Below, piece after piece: positions 40,619-49,050 of a stretch of DNA of 64,000 nucleotides; positions within the stretch are counted from its first letter, which is position 1; every line of letters begins with the position of its first letter. Position numbers and translations under genes: made by a program. This stretch comes from Sphingobium sp. GTDB taxonomy: Bacteria > Pseudomonadota > Alphaproteobacteria > Sphingomonadales > Sphingomonadaceae. The notes beneath the pieces were generated by a model. It saw nothing but the letters and a program-made list of their open reading frames with translations. It was not told where the DNA came from and did no database searches. The stretch covers positions 62,001-126,000 of the forward strand of contig JAHFPV010000007.1 of assembly GCA_023266575.1 (NCBI GenBank). Direction: 5' to 3'.

Positions 40619-41769
40619 CACCCCATCTCCGCAAAGGTCTGCGCGCACCAGTCGGCGATATAGTCGCGCATCCCGGTACCATTGTCCGCGCCGCAATGTT
40701 CGACCTCGAAATCGGCCTTGGTGAACATCCGCAAAGTTCGCTTGGGGCTGTTGATCGCCTGATCATAACTCAGCTGCGCATTGAACGCCGGGATCTGCCG
40801 GTCATTTTCGCCATGGGTGATCAGGAAGGGCACCCTGATCTTCTCGATCTGCCCGTCCAACGTGATCTGGTCGGCATAGGTCAGGAAATCGGCCTGATTG
40901 TCGATGCCGAATACCCACATCACATGATCCCAATAATGCGGCACCGGGTTCTCGCCCTCATTGGCGACCCGCTCGCGCTGGCGCTGGCCCCAGACATGGT
41001 TCGCGCCCATGACGGCGCACAGCGCATAGCGCGGATCATTGGCAGCGATGCGCGGCGCATGATAGCCGCCGAAGGACAGGCCGAAAATCCCGATCCTGTC
41101 GTGAATCACGTCGGGCCGGGTCAGCAGATAGTCGAAGGCGGGCGATCCCCAGCGCTCGGCATCGAACACCGCCGTCAACCCCCGCTTGCGCAGCGCCTCG
41201 CCAGTTCCGGGCTGATCCACGAACAGCGTATTGATCCCCCGCTCCAGATTCGCGGCACCATGGCCCGCCATATTGACCTGCTCCTTCATGGAATCCAGCC
41301 CGTTGACGGATACCAAAGTCGGACGCGGCGTGCCGGATCCGTCATGGACGAAGATCGCGGTATAGGCGCTGCCTTCATAGGGTATCTCGACAAAATCGAC
41401 ATGCAGCCCGCGCAGTGTCACGCCCTTGGCATAGAGGTCCAGCCCCCGGTCATAGGCGGCCCAGCGCGGCGCATAGTCGCGGCTCTGCATCCGTTCCGCC
41501 GCCAGATAATAGCCCGACGCGCGCAGATATTTGCTTCCCGCCGACAGGGTAAAGCCCGCCGCCTCGTCGGCCGCCGCATTGGCCGCGACCTGATCGGCTA
41601 CCTTTATCCAACTGTCGAACATCAGCGCGCTGCCCGCATCCGCGCCTGCCTTGGCCGCTTCCATGATAGGCCGGTTCGCCTCGTCAATCTCGCCATGATT
41701 GCCGCCGCACACCAGCGCCAGATTGGTGGCGAGATTCCAGACATAATTTCCGGGGAATGGCTCGAACAT
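40618..41769 (-). CDS. alpha/beta-hydrolase (2,6-dihydroxypseudooxynicotine hydrolase-like)
   Basis: This is a serine hydrolase of about 383 residues with a helical N-terminal region and a C-terminal alpha/beta core. The nucleophile elbow is IGIFGLSFGGYHAPRIA, and FLITHGENDRQIP holds the acid. The group includes C-C bond hydrolases acting on diketones in N-heterocycle and aromatic degradation. The start at 41769 (MFEPFPGNYVW) is preferred over a longer frame: AGAGGA lies 6 bases upstream and the divergent promoter begins just beyond. It is the first gene of the hydrolase-Rieske-VOC operon. Confidence 0.85.
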   Translation of the reverse strand: MFEPFPGNYVWNLATNLALVCGGNHGEIDEANRPIMEAAKAGADAGSALMFDSWIKVADQVAANAAADEAAGFTLSAGSKYLRASGYYLAAERMQSRDYAPRWAAYDRGLDLYAKGVTLRGLHVDFVEIPYEGSAYTAIFVHDGSGTPRPTLVSVNGLDSMKEQVNMAGHGAANLERGINTLFVDQPGTGEALRKRGLTAVFDAERWGSPAFDYLLTRPDVIHDRIGIFGLSFGGYHAPRIAANDPRYALCAVMGANHVWGQRQRERVANEGENPVPHYWDHVMWVFGIDNQADFLTYADQITLDGQIEKIRVPFLITHGENDRQIPAFNAQLSYDQAINSPKRTLRMFTKADFEVEHCGADNGTGMRDYIADWCAQTFAEMG

Positions 41770-41810
41770 GCAAATCCTCTCGATTGTCACGGCCTCCGCG
41801 CAGGGCGACC

Positions 41811-41851
41811 TGATCCATCTCGCCACAGACCGCGTCCTGTGGCGTGGATCA
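41811..41851. promoter_or_regulatory. large dyad in the hydrolase/FAH divergent promoter
   Basis: TGATCCA (41811-41817) TCT CGCCACAG (41821-41828) pairs with CTGTGGCG (41837-41844) TGGATCA (41845-41851): 15 complementary base pairs with one 3-base bulge and an 8-base loop. It is between the two divergent starts at 41769 and 41950, so an operator is likelier than a terminator. Confidence 0.5.
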
Positions 41852-41949
41852 AATTGAAACGGTGGAAGCCCGCTATCCACGATTTCGCTTTGACGCAGCC
41901 GCCGCCCTGTCCCATCGCCAGCATCGACACAGATTGAGAGGGAGAGACG

Positions 41950-42909
41950 ATGCGGCTCGCAACGCGCAGGGACGGCAGCAGGGACGGACGGCTGATCCTG
42001 CTATCGCCCGATGGCAATCATTATGCCGATGCTCCGGTCGCGACGCTCCAGCAGGCGATCGAACAATGGGACGCCGCACAGCCCGCGCTGGCCGCGATCA
42101 GCGACTTTCCTAACGCCATCGACCCCGCGACGCTCGCCGCACCCCTGCCGCGCGCCTGGCAGTGGCTCGATGGCTCGGCTTATGAAAGCCACGGCGCGCT
42201 GATGGACAAGGTGTTCGGCATCGTCCCGGAAAAGACCGGCCTTCCACTCATGTATCAGGGCGTGTCCGACCGTTTCTATGGCCCGACAGACGATGTTCCG
42301 ATGCCCGACGAGGCGCTGGGAATCGATTTTGAGGGCGAGTTTGGGATCATCACCGACGCCGTGCCGATGGGCGCGACGCCCCACCAGGCGATGGCGCATA
42401 TCCGCCTCATCGTACAGATCAACGACTGGTCGCTGCGCGCTTTGGCTGGTCCCGAAATGAAAACCGGCTTCGGCTGGGTACAGGCCAAGCCGCCCTGCAC
42501 CATGGCGCCCTTCGCCGTGACGCCGGACGAACTGGGCGACCAGTGGCGCGATGGCCGGGTTTGCATGGACCTGCTCGTCGATTGGAATGGCGAACGCTTT
42601 GGCGCTGCCAATGGCGAGCCGATGGGCTTTGGCTTCCATGAACTGGTCGCCCACGCAGCCCGCACCCGACCGCTGGTAGCGGGCACGGTGATCGGGTCCG
42701 GCACCGTGTCCAACGCCAATTTTCGCGAGATCGGTTCTTCCTGCATCGCTGAGCGGCGCGGGATCGAAATTGTCGATGAAGGCGCGGCCCGCACCGCCTT
42801 CATGCGCTTTGGCGATCGTGTCCGCATGGAAGGTCGCCTGGCCGATGGCCGCGCACCGTTCGGTATTATCGACCAGCAGGTCGTCGCCTATGCAGGAGCA
42901 TCGTCATGA
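41950..42909 (+). CDS. fumarylacetoacetate hydrolase (FAH) family protein
   Basis: This FAH-family enzyme of 319 residues cleaves C-C bonds of 1,3-diketo acids, or hydrates/decarboxylates 2-oxo acids. FEGEFGIITDAVPMGATP contains a Glu metal ligand, then IVQINDWSLR (typical NDxSxR) and GSGTVSNAN. It is longer than the smallest members and resembles the fumarylpyruvate/oxaloacetate group. AGGGAGAG precedes the start at 41950. It overlaps the cupin gene by 4 bases (ATGA). In this cluster it probably processes the ring-cleavage product after the alpha/beta-hydrolase. Confidence 0.9.
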   Translation: MRLATRRDGSRDGRLILLSPDGNHYADAPVATLQQAIEQWDAAQPALAAISDFPNAIDPATLAAPLPRAWQWLDGSAYESHGALMDKVFGIVPEKTGLPLMYQGVSDRFYGPTDDVPMPDEALGIDFEGEFGIITDAVPMGATPHQAMAHIRLIVQINDWSLRALAGPEMKTGFGWVQAKPPCTMAPFAVTPDELGDQWRDGRVCMDLLVDWNGERFGAANGEPMGFGFHELVAHAARTRPLVAGTVIGSGTVSNANFREIGSSCIAERRGIEIVDEGAARTAFMRFGDRVRMEGRLADGRAPFGIIDQQVVAYAGASS

Positions 42910-43421
42910 CGGACCTCAGCGATTCCGGCCTGCCCCCGGTTCAGCGCGTCGTCACGGGCCATGATGCGGACGGCCGGGCCGTCTTCAAATCGGAAGATGT
43001 GACGCCAACGAAGATGATCCCGTCGGGCGACGCCGCCTTCCTCCTGCTCTGGACGACCGAAACGGTCCCGGCGGATAATAATGACGAAACCGACGGTCGC
43101 CTCCGCGACGCTGGCCTGACCCTCAGCCGCGGATCAGTGATCCGTATCGTCGATATGCTGCCCGGTAAGCAGTCGCCGATGCACCGCACCAACAGCATCG
43201 ACTATGGCATCGTCATGTCGGGCGAAATCGAGCTGGAACTGGACGATGGCCGGGTGTCGACGGTGCGGGAGGGTGGCATCATCGTCCAGCGCGGCACCAA
43301 CCATCTGTGGCGCAATGTCACCGACAAACCATGCCGCATCGCCTTCATCCTGATCGAGGCGCCCGCCTATCTCCACAATGGCCAGCCGTTGCCGGAGGAT
43401 AAGCCTGAGGACAAGCATTGA
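42906..43421 (+). CDS. cupin-domain protein
   Basis: This small cupin of 171 residues has MHRTNSIDYGIVMSGEIELELDDG followed by GGIIVQRGTNHLWRN; the two motifs provide a His-rich metal site and a beta-barrel. Related proteins act as isomerases, decarboxylases or unknown accessory proteins in aromatic pathways. It overlaps both neighbours by 4 bases: FAH upstream (ATGA) and the SDR downstream (TTGA). The function in this pathway is not known. Confidence 0.82.
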   Translation: MTDLSDSGLPPVQRVVTGHDADGRAVFKSEDVTPTKMIPSGDAAFLLLWTTETVPADNNDETDGRLRDAGLTLSRGSVIRIVDMLPGKQSPMHRTNSIDYGIVMSGEIELELDDGRVSTVREGGIIVQRGTNHLWRNVTDKPCRIAFILIEAPAYLHNGQPLPEDKPEDKH

Positions 43422-44173
43422 GCCTGTTCGACCTCACCGGCAAAGTCGCGCTGGTCACCGGATCGACGCGCGGCATCGGCCTTGCCATCGCCCGCGCGCT
43501 TCAGGCCCAGGGCGCGCAAGTGGTGATTTCCAGCGAGGACGCTGCTGATTGCGCACGGGTTGGCCGCGATCTTGGCACATTGGCGATTCCGGCCGACGTT
43601 GCCGACGATACCCAACTCACAGCGCTGGTCGATGGGACGATCGCGCATCATGGCGGTCTCGACATACTCGTCTGCAATGCGGGCATCACCGGGCAGGCGG
43701 GGCCGTTCGCGACGATCGACATGGCCGACTATGCCCGTGTCATGGCGATCAACCTGCGCAGTCAAGTCGTGCTTTGCAATTTGGCGTTGCCGCACATCGC
43801 GCAGCGGGGCGGGGGATCGGCCATTTTGATCGCCAGTCTCTCTGGCCTGCGCGGCAATGGCGCGATCAACGCCTATGCGCTGGCCAAGGCGGGTGTGGCG
43901 CAACTCGCGCGCAACCTAGCGGTCGAATGGGGACCGCGCGCCGTGCGCGTCAACGCCCTGTCGCCCGGCCTCATCCGCACGGAATTATCCGCGCCGCTGC
44001 TCGCCAATAAAGGCTTCATGGCCCGGCGGATGCAGATGACCCCGCTGCGCCGCCCCGGCGAGATGGCGGAAGTGGCGGGCGCGGCGGTCTTTCTGGCGTC
44101 ACCCGCCGGGGGCTTTGTCACCGGCCATAATCTGGTGGTCGATGGCGGTACGCTGATCACCGACGGCAGTTAG
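43418..44173 (+). CDS. short-chain dehydrogenase/reductase with TTG start
   Basis: This classical SDR of 251 residues has TGSTRGIG (cofactor), CNAGI, ASLSG and YALAK (active site) and LSPGLIRTE. The start is TTG 43418, because it overlaps the cupin stop (TTGA), is preceded by GAGGA 7 bases away, and homology (SLFDLTGKVALVTGS) begins there. It is the last gene of the FAH-cupin-SDR operon and converges on another SDR with overlapping stop codons at 44170-44173. It likely oxidises or reduces a hydroxy/keto acid. Confidence 0.87.
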   Translation: MSLFDLTGKVALVTGSTRGIGLAIARALQAQGAQVVISSEDAADCARVGRDLGTLAIPADVADDTQLTALVDGTIAHHGGLDILVCNAGITGQAGPFATIDMADYARVMAINLRSQVVLCNLALPHIAQRGGGSAILIASLSGLRGNGAINAYALAKAGVAQLARNLAVEWGPRAVRVNALSPGLIRTELSAPLLANKGFMARRMQMTPLRRPGEMAEVAGAAVFLASPAGGFVTGHNLVVDGGTLITDGS

Positions 44174-44955
44174 GGGCGCAGCACCCAGCCGCCATCGACA
44201 TGCAGCGTCTGCCCTGTGATCCAGGCGCCGGCCTGCGAACAGAGCAGCAGCAACGCGCCGACCAGTTCGTCCGGTGCGCCACTGGCGCGGGTGCAGACGC
44301 TCATCGCCAGATATTGCGCGAAAGGGGAGCCTTCGGGCACCAACTTCGCGCCCGCTTCGCTGGTGACGTTGCCCGGCGCGATCGCGTTGGCGGTGATGCC
44401 GTCCCGGCCCAACTGCTTGGCCATGGTGGTGGTGAGGCCGGTCAATGCCAGCTTGCTGACGCCATAGATGGACACGGCAGGGAAAGCACCGCCCGACACC
44501 TGATTGATGATGCGGCCACCGCCGCGCGCCCGCATCGACGGGATGACCGCCTGCGCACAACGCAGCGCGCCGGTCACATTGACGGCCATGATTTTGTCCC
44601 ATTGATCGAACGGCACGTCGGCGACGTTCAGCTGTCCCAGTTCCAGCATCAGCGCGGCGTTGTTGACCAATATATCGACCCCGCCAAAGGCCTTCTGCGC
44701 AGCCGCCGCCATCGCGGTGACCTGATCGTCCTGGGTGATATCGACCCCGACGGCAATGGCCCGGCCACCCGCCGCAATGATTTCGTCAGCGACGGCCTGC
44801 GCGCCTGCCAGATTGATGTCGGCGACAACGACGGCGGCACCCGCGGCGGCGAGGCCCGTCGCATAGGCGCGACCGATGCTGTTACCGCGCCCGCCCGCGC
44901 CGGTGACGATGGCGACTTTGCCGTCCAGACGGAACTGGTCGATGGAAAAGGACAT
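44170..44955 (-). CDS. short-chain dehydrogenase/reductase
   Basis: This SDR of 261 residues has a slightly longer cofactor loop TGAGGRGNSIG, the NNAAL motif, NQVSGG, YGVSK and the NAIAPGNVTSEA end. The start at 44955 is supported by AGGAG 6 bases upstream. It is the last gene of a minus-strand operon that begins with the aldehyde dehydrogenase at 48840. It probably acts on an alcohol/ketone intermediate; the substrate is unknown. The stop overlaps the convergent SDR. Confidence 0.87.
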   Translation of the reverse strand: MSFSIDQFRLDGKVAIVTGAGGRGNSIGRAYATGLAAAGAAVVVADINLAGAQAVADEIIAAGGRAIAVGVDITQDDQVTAMAAAAQKAFGGVDILVNNAALMLELGQLNVADVPFDQWDKIMAVNVTGALRCAQAVIPSMRARGGGRIINQVSGGAFPAVSIYGVSKLALTGLTTTMAKQLGRDGITANAIAPGNVTSEAGAKLVPEGSPFAQYLAMSVCTRASGAPDELVGALLLLCSQAGAWITGQTLHVDGGWVLRP

Positions 44956-44977
44956 AAAGGCTCCTGCGAATGAAGGG

Positions 44978-45784
44978 TCAGGCGGCGGCGCTGTGCGCGA
45001 CCAGATCGAGATAGGGGTGAGCGGTGTCGCGCAACACGGCAAAGGATGGCGCGTCGCCCATCACCTCGCCGAGCAGCCCGACATCCTTGGCGAGCAATTT
45101 GGCGCCATGAGCGAAGGCACCAACGCTCGGCTGGCGGGCATAGACATCAAAGCCGAAGCTGCGCCCGCTGCTGACCTTGACCAGTTCGGCGAGTGCCGCG
45201 CGATCGACGCCGATCGCGTCCGCCGCTTCGAGCGCATTATGCGCCAGCGCCATATGGGCAGCCATCAGCGCATTGTTGATGAGCTTGGCATTTTGTCCGG
45301 CACCGACATCGCCCAGATGGACGATGGTCCCGGCAAAGGCGCGCAACAGGGGCGTGACCTTCGCCACGACATCGGCATCGCCACCCAGCATCACGGTGAG
45401 CGTTCCGGTTGCCGCGCCACCACCGCCACCGCTGACCGGCGCATCAACCAGGCTGATGCCGCGCGCAGCGGCCTGATCCGCAAGGCCAGTGCAGGTGCGG
45501 GGATGGATGGTTGAATGGATGATGATGATGCCGCCGGAAGCCATGGCCGGAATCAGATCGGCACAAATCGCCTCTACCCCGGCATCATCCACCACGCAGA
45601 CCGCAACGATAGCGCACGCCGCGCCCAGCGCGGTTACGCTGTCGGCAAAGGTCGCACCGCTATGGCGATAGGGGGCCAGGCTGTCGGGGCGACGCGCCCA
45701 TAGCATCACCGGATGGCCCGCCTCGATCAGGCGCTGCGCCATCGGGCCGCCCTGACTGCCCAGACCAATGAAACCGACCGTCAT
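44978..45784 (-). CDS. 3-hydroxyisobutyrate-dehydrogenase-family NAD(P)-dependent oxidoreductase
   Basis: This beta-hydroxyacid dehydrogenase of 268 residues has VGFIGLGSQGGPMAQRLIEAGH (Rossmann cofactor motif), FVDAPVSGGGGGAATGTL-like SLVDAPVSGG (substrate loop) and GAGQNAKLINNALM with the catalytic Lys. It oxidises a beta-hydroxy acid to a semialdehyde, or works in the reverse direction. GGAGGA about 8 bases before 45784 supports the start. Together with the aldehyde dehydrogenase in the same operon it could carry a hydroxy acid to a carboxylic acid. Confidence 0.88.
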   Translation of the reverse strand: MTVGFIGLGSQGGPMAQRLIEAGHPVMLWARRPDSLAPYRHSGATFADSVTALGAACAIVAVCVVDDAGVEAICADLIPAMASGGIIIIHSTIHPRTCTGLADQAAARGISLVDAPVSGGGGGAATGTLTVMLGGDADVVAKVTPLLRAFAGTIVHLGDVGAGQNAKLINNALMAAHMALAHNALEAADAIGVDRAALAELVKVSSGRSFGFDVYARQPSVGAFAHGAKLLAKDVGLLGEVMGDAPSFAVLRDTAHPYLDLVAHSAAA

Positions 45785-45803
45785 TCCGCTATCCTCCCCC
45801 GTT

Positions 45804-46562
45804 TCACCCTGCGGTGATGCCACGGTCGATGTTGATGCAGGCGCCATGGAAGCCCTGCGCTGCGGGCGAGGCAAGCCAGGCGATCGTCTGGGCGACCTCG
45901 TCCACCTCAACCAGACCGCGTAGACCGGAAAAACGGGCGATCAGCGACGGGTCGATATTGTCCGGCATGGTCAAGCCGGTGACGATACCGGTCATCATGC
46001 CGCCCGGCGCAACCGCATTGATGCGGATCGGCTGGTGCATATATTCCATCGCCAGCGCCTTGGTCATATGGGTCAGCCCCGCCTTGCTGGCGCAATAGGC
46101 GGCAAGATAGGCTTCGCCGACAAAGGCGGCCGATGACGTCACGTTGACGATCGCGCCATTCTGTTCCAGCAGGTGCGGGATGGCCGCCTGGCACAGGTAG
46201 AAGGGGGCATGAAGATTGACCGACATCGTCAGCATATAATCGCGCGCGGCCATGTCCGGCGTGTGCGCGAATTTGATGACACCCGCGACATTGCACAGCG
46301 CGTCAAGCCGACCGAAGGCGCTCACCGTCGCTGCGACGGCTGCGGCGCAATTGTCGGGCTGCGACAGGTCGGCGCTATGGATGTGGGCCACCCCGCCGTT
46401 CGCCGTGATCTCCCCGGCGGTGTCGGCCAGCCCCTGCGCATTGACATCGACGATGCAGACGCTGGCACCGGCGCGGGCCAGCGCGATGGCTGTTGCCCGG
46501 CCAAGGCCGGAAGCTGCACCGGTGACGAGCGCCACCTTGTCCACCATGGATGCAGGGGTCAT
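45804..46562 (-). CDS. short-chain dehydrogenase/reductase
   Basis: This classical SDR of 252 residues has TGAASGLG (cofactor), CNVAGV, NVTSSAA, YCASK (active site) and NAVAPGGMMTG. It starts at 46562, overlapping the CMD gene stop by 4 bases and preceded by GGAGACAG. It is the third gene of the aldehyde dehydrogenase-CMD-SDR-dehydrogenase-SDR operon. The substrate is unknown; the series of SDRs suggests several alcohol oxidation steps in one pathway. Confidence 0.87.
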   Translation of the reverse strand: MTPASMVDKVALVTGAASGLGRATAIALARAGASVCIVDVNAQGLADTAGEITANGGVAHIHSADLSQPDNCAAAVAATVSAFGRLDALCNVAGVIKFAHTPDMAARDYMLTMSVNLHAPFYLCQAAIPHLLEQNGAIVNVTSSAAFVGEAYLAAYCASKAGLTHMTKALAMEYMHQPIRINAVAPGGMMTGIVTGLTMPDNIDPSLIARFSGLRGLVEVDEVAQTIAWLASPAAQGFHGACINIDRGITAG

Positions 46563-47359
46563 GCGTCTGTCTCCTTTGCGCCAAAGGCCAGACCCTTGGC
46601 GACCTGTGCGCCCTGTTCGATCACTGCGCCTTGCGCGACCGATGCCTTGGGCCAGCCAGCATGGATCGCATATTGCAGGACGAATTCGAACATCTCGCTT
46701 TGGGTCGTATTGCCGCTCTTAATCGCAGCGTAGATATGGGTGTGGATCGGCGTATAGGCGGCTGAATCGCAGACCCCGACCAGCGTGATCCAGCGGCGCG
46801 CCCGCTGGTCCAGGCCGGGCCGGTTCCAAATTTCGCCAAAGACATAGCCATTGATTCCGGCCTCAAAATAGGCAGTTTTCGCAGGCGGGCCGCCAAAGGT
46901 CATGACGTCGATGAAGGCAGCTATGCCGTCCGCCATCCGCACATCATGCTGCCATGGTTCGGCCCGGATTGGCGGCACGTCGGCGGGGGACAAGCCCAGT
47001 GCGTCGGCAGCGCTGCTGACCGCTTCATCAAACAAAGCGCCCGCGCTCCATCCGCAATAGATGGCGGAATGGGTCGCGGCTTCGCGCAGTTCAGCCAGCA
47101 TCAGATCGCCATTTTTGAGCGCCCCCCGCGCATAGGCCGTGGCCATCGCGCGATGGCCGGTATTGGCGGCGCTCGCCAGCGCGATCAGGTAGCGTGAGCG
47201 GCGGTCGAGGGCGTCGCGCGACCAGACTTCGGCAAAGACGAAATCGCGCCATGACTGGTCGTAGAGCGTCGCCGCTTCCGGCGCTTGCAGATCGAGTATC
47301 TCGCCCTGCAAGGCCAGGCCGCGCGCCGTGCGCTGCTGCGGATCGAGCAGCGTCATCAT
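46559..47359 (-). CDS. carboxymuconolactone decarboxylase (CMD) family protein, two domains
   Basis: This protein of 266 residues carries two CMD-like repeats: the first with LIALASAANTGH and EAATHSAIYCGWSAG, the second with RWITLVGVCDSAAYTPIHTHIYAAIKSG and EFVLQYAIHAGWPKAS. Each has the His of the E/H/G signature. CMD enzymes decarboxylate muconolactone-type intermediates or act as AhpD-like peroxidase partners; no CxxC pair is present, which favours a metabolic or ligand-binding role. It overlaps the aldehyde dehydrogenase stop by 4 bases. Confidence 0.82.
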   Translation of the reverse strand: MMTLLDPQQRTARGLALQGEILDLQAPEAATLYDQSWRDFVFAEVWSRDALDRRSRYLIALASAANTGHRAMATAYARGALKNGDLMLAELREAATHSAIYCGWSAGALFDEAVSSAADALGLSPADVPPIRAEPWQHDVRMADGIAAFIDVMTFGGPPAKTAYFEAGINGYVFGEIWNRPGLDQRARRWITLVGVCDSAAYTPIHTHIYAAIKSGNTTQSEMFEFVLQYAIHAGWPKASVAQGAVIEQGAQVAKGLAFGAKETDA

Positions 47360-48840
47360 GCCACCGCCGGGAGAGTCAGATTGACGTAAACATTCTTGAT
47401 CCGCAGAAATTCATGCAGACCTGCTTCTCCGCCCAAACGGCCATAGCCGCTTTGCTTCATCCCGCCGAACGGAACGCAGGGGGTCATGGCTTCGCCGGAC
47501 GCATTGACCTGAATCTGCCCGGCGTCCAGCTGGCTTGCGACATGATGGGCGCGGCGCAGATTTTGCGTGTGAATATAACCACCCAGGCCGAAATCGCTGT
47601 CATTGGCGATCGCGATCGCCTCCTCCTCGCTGTCGAAGGGGGTGACCGTCAGGACCGGGCCAAATATCTCTTCGCGGGCGACAGGATGGTTCGGGTTGAT
47701 ATCGGCCAATATCGTCAGTGGCAGGAAATAGCCGTCGGCATAATCACCCTCCAGCCGCGCGCCCCCCGCAACGACCCGCGCGCCGTCGGCCTTGGCCGCG
47801 TCTACGATCCCGGCGATGCGATGCAGGGCAGGCTGGGAGATGACCGGACCGAGCGCCACCGTCTTGTCGAACGGGTCGCCGACGGGGACATGCGCCGCCA
47901 TGGCACCCAACATCTGGAGATATTGTTCGTAGATCGGCCGCTGGACCAGCAGGCGCGTGCCATTGACGCAGCCCTGGCCGTTGGCGCTGACGCCCCCGGA
48001 CAGGCCACGTCGGGCCGCTTCCTGAAGATCAGCGTCGGCAAAGACGATCACTGCCGACTTGCCGCCCAATTCTAGGCCGCAGGGCTTGAGCGTTTCCGCC
48101 GCGTTGCGCAGCACCGTCTTGGCCGTCGCACCGCTGCCGACGAACTGGATCTTGTCGATGCCGGGATGCGCGACCATTGCCGCCCCGACATCAGCGCCAC
48201 CGGCAACGACATTGACGACCCCGGCTGGGAAGCCCGCCTCCAGCAGCAATTCGCCCAGCCGCATGACGGCCCATGGGGCAAGTTCGGGTGCCTTGAGGAC
48301 GATGCAATTGCCCGCCGCCAGTGCCGGGGCCAGCACCATGGTCGCGGCGAAGAGCGGCCCATTCCACGGCACGATCGCGCCGACCACGCCATAGGGTTCA
48401 TAGGCGACATAATCATGGGCAGGGCTGCCCCAGGTCGGCACGGTCTGCCCCTGAATCTTGTCGGCCCAGCCGCCAAAATAGCGGAATTTCTGTGCCGCAT
48501 CCATCGCGACGAACGGCGCTGCGCGGATGATCGAGCCATTTTCGATGACGCTGAGCGTGGCCAGCTCCATCATCGCCTGTTCGAACAGAGCCGCCGCCTT
48601 GAACATCAGGTCGCGGCGCTTGTCCCCTGCCAGCGCGCGCCAGCCCGGCAGCGCAGCCCTGGCCGCCTTTACCGCCGCATCGACATCATCGGCATTGCCC
48701 AGTTGCAGGCTGCGCGTGACCTGGCCGGTGGCGGGATAGATATGGTCGTGGATCGCGCCGCCGCCCGCTTCGGCCCGGCGATCGCCGATCAGGATGGGAT
48801 GGCGCGGCAGCAGATCGATAGCGGGTTGGGTAAAAGCCAT
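47356..48840 (-). CDS. NAD(P)-dependent aldehyde dehydrogenase
   Basis: This ALDH-superfamily enzyme of 494 residues oxidises an aldehyde to the acid. Features are IVPWNGPL, CIVLKAPELAPW (cofactor Lys), the GGKSAVIV end of ELGGKS, and GQGCVNGTR with the catalytic Cys, plus EEIFGPVL. AGGAGGG lies upstream of the start at 48840. It is the first gene of a six-gene minus-strand operon ending at 44170. Its promoter region (48841-49050) is AT-rich with GATAGCA and TGCTATC half-sites. Confidence 0.93.
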   Translation of the reverse strand: MAFTQPAIDLLPRHPILIGDRRAEAGGGAIHDHIYPATGQVTRSLQLGNADDVDAAVKAARAALPGWRALAGDKRRDLMFKAAALFEQAMMELATLSVIENGSIIRAAPFVAMDAAQKFRYFGGWADKIQGQTVPTWGSPAHDYVAYEPYGVVGAIVPWNGPLFAATMVLAPALAAGNCIVLKAPELAPWAVMRLGELLLEAGFPAGVVNVVAGGADVGAAMVAHPGIDKIQFVGSGATAKTVLRNAAETLKPCGLELGGKSAVIVFADADLQEAARRGLSGGVSANGQGCVNGTRLLVQRPIYEQYLQMLGAMAAHVPVGDPFDKTVALGPVISQPALHRIAGIVDAAKADGARVVAGGARLEGDYADGYFLPLTILADINPNHPVAREEIFGPVLTVTPFDSEEEAIAIANDSDFGLGGYIHTQNLRRAHHVASQLDAGQIQVNASGEAMTPCVPFGGMKQSGYGRLGGEAGLHEFLRIKNVYVNLTLPAVA

Positions 48841-49050
48841 TCATCCCTCCTGTTGCGCCATCCGTCGGATTTGGCGTCTAGGAGCGGAAGATAGCATAAT
48901 ATGCGCGTATTACTACAGGTTCATGGCGGATTTAAGCCATATCGCAGTAGCGTTGCGGATATTATGTGCGTATAAATATATCTATGCTATCGGGGCGTCG
49001 GCGTCGCTCCATCCGTCGCAGTTGCAAGGATCGCCGCCGATTTGCGCGCA
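48841..49050. promoter_or_regulatory. AT-rich gap with inverted half-sites, probable promoter of the aldehyde dehydrogenase operon
   Basis: The gap is AT-rich near 48890-48990. GATAGCATA (48890-48898) and TATGCTATC (48983-48991) are a perfect 9-bp inverted pair 84 bases apart. TGCTATCGGGG matches the core of the LysR boxes at 28342 and 37682. No gene is supported here. Confidence 0.45.
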
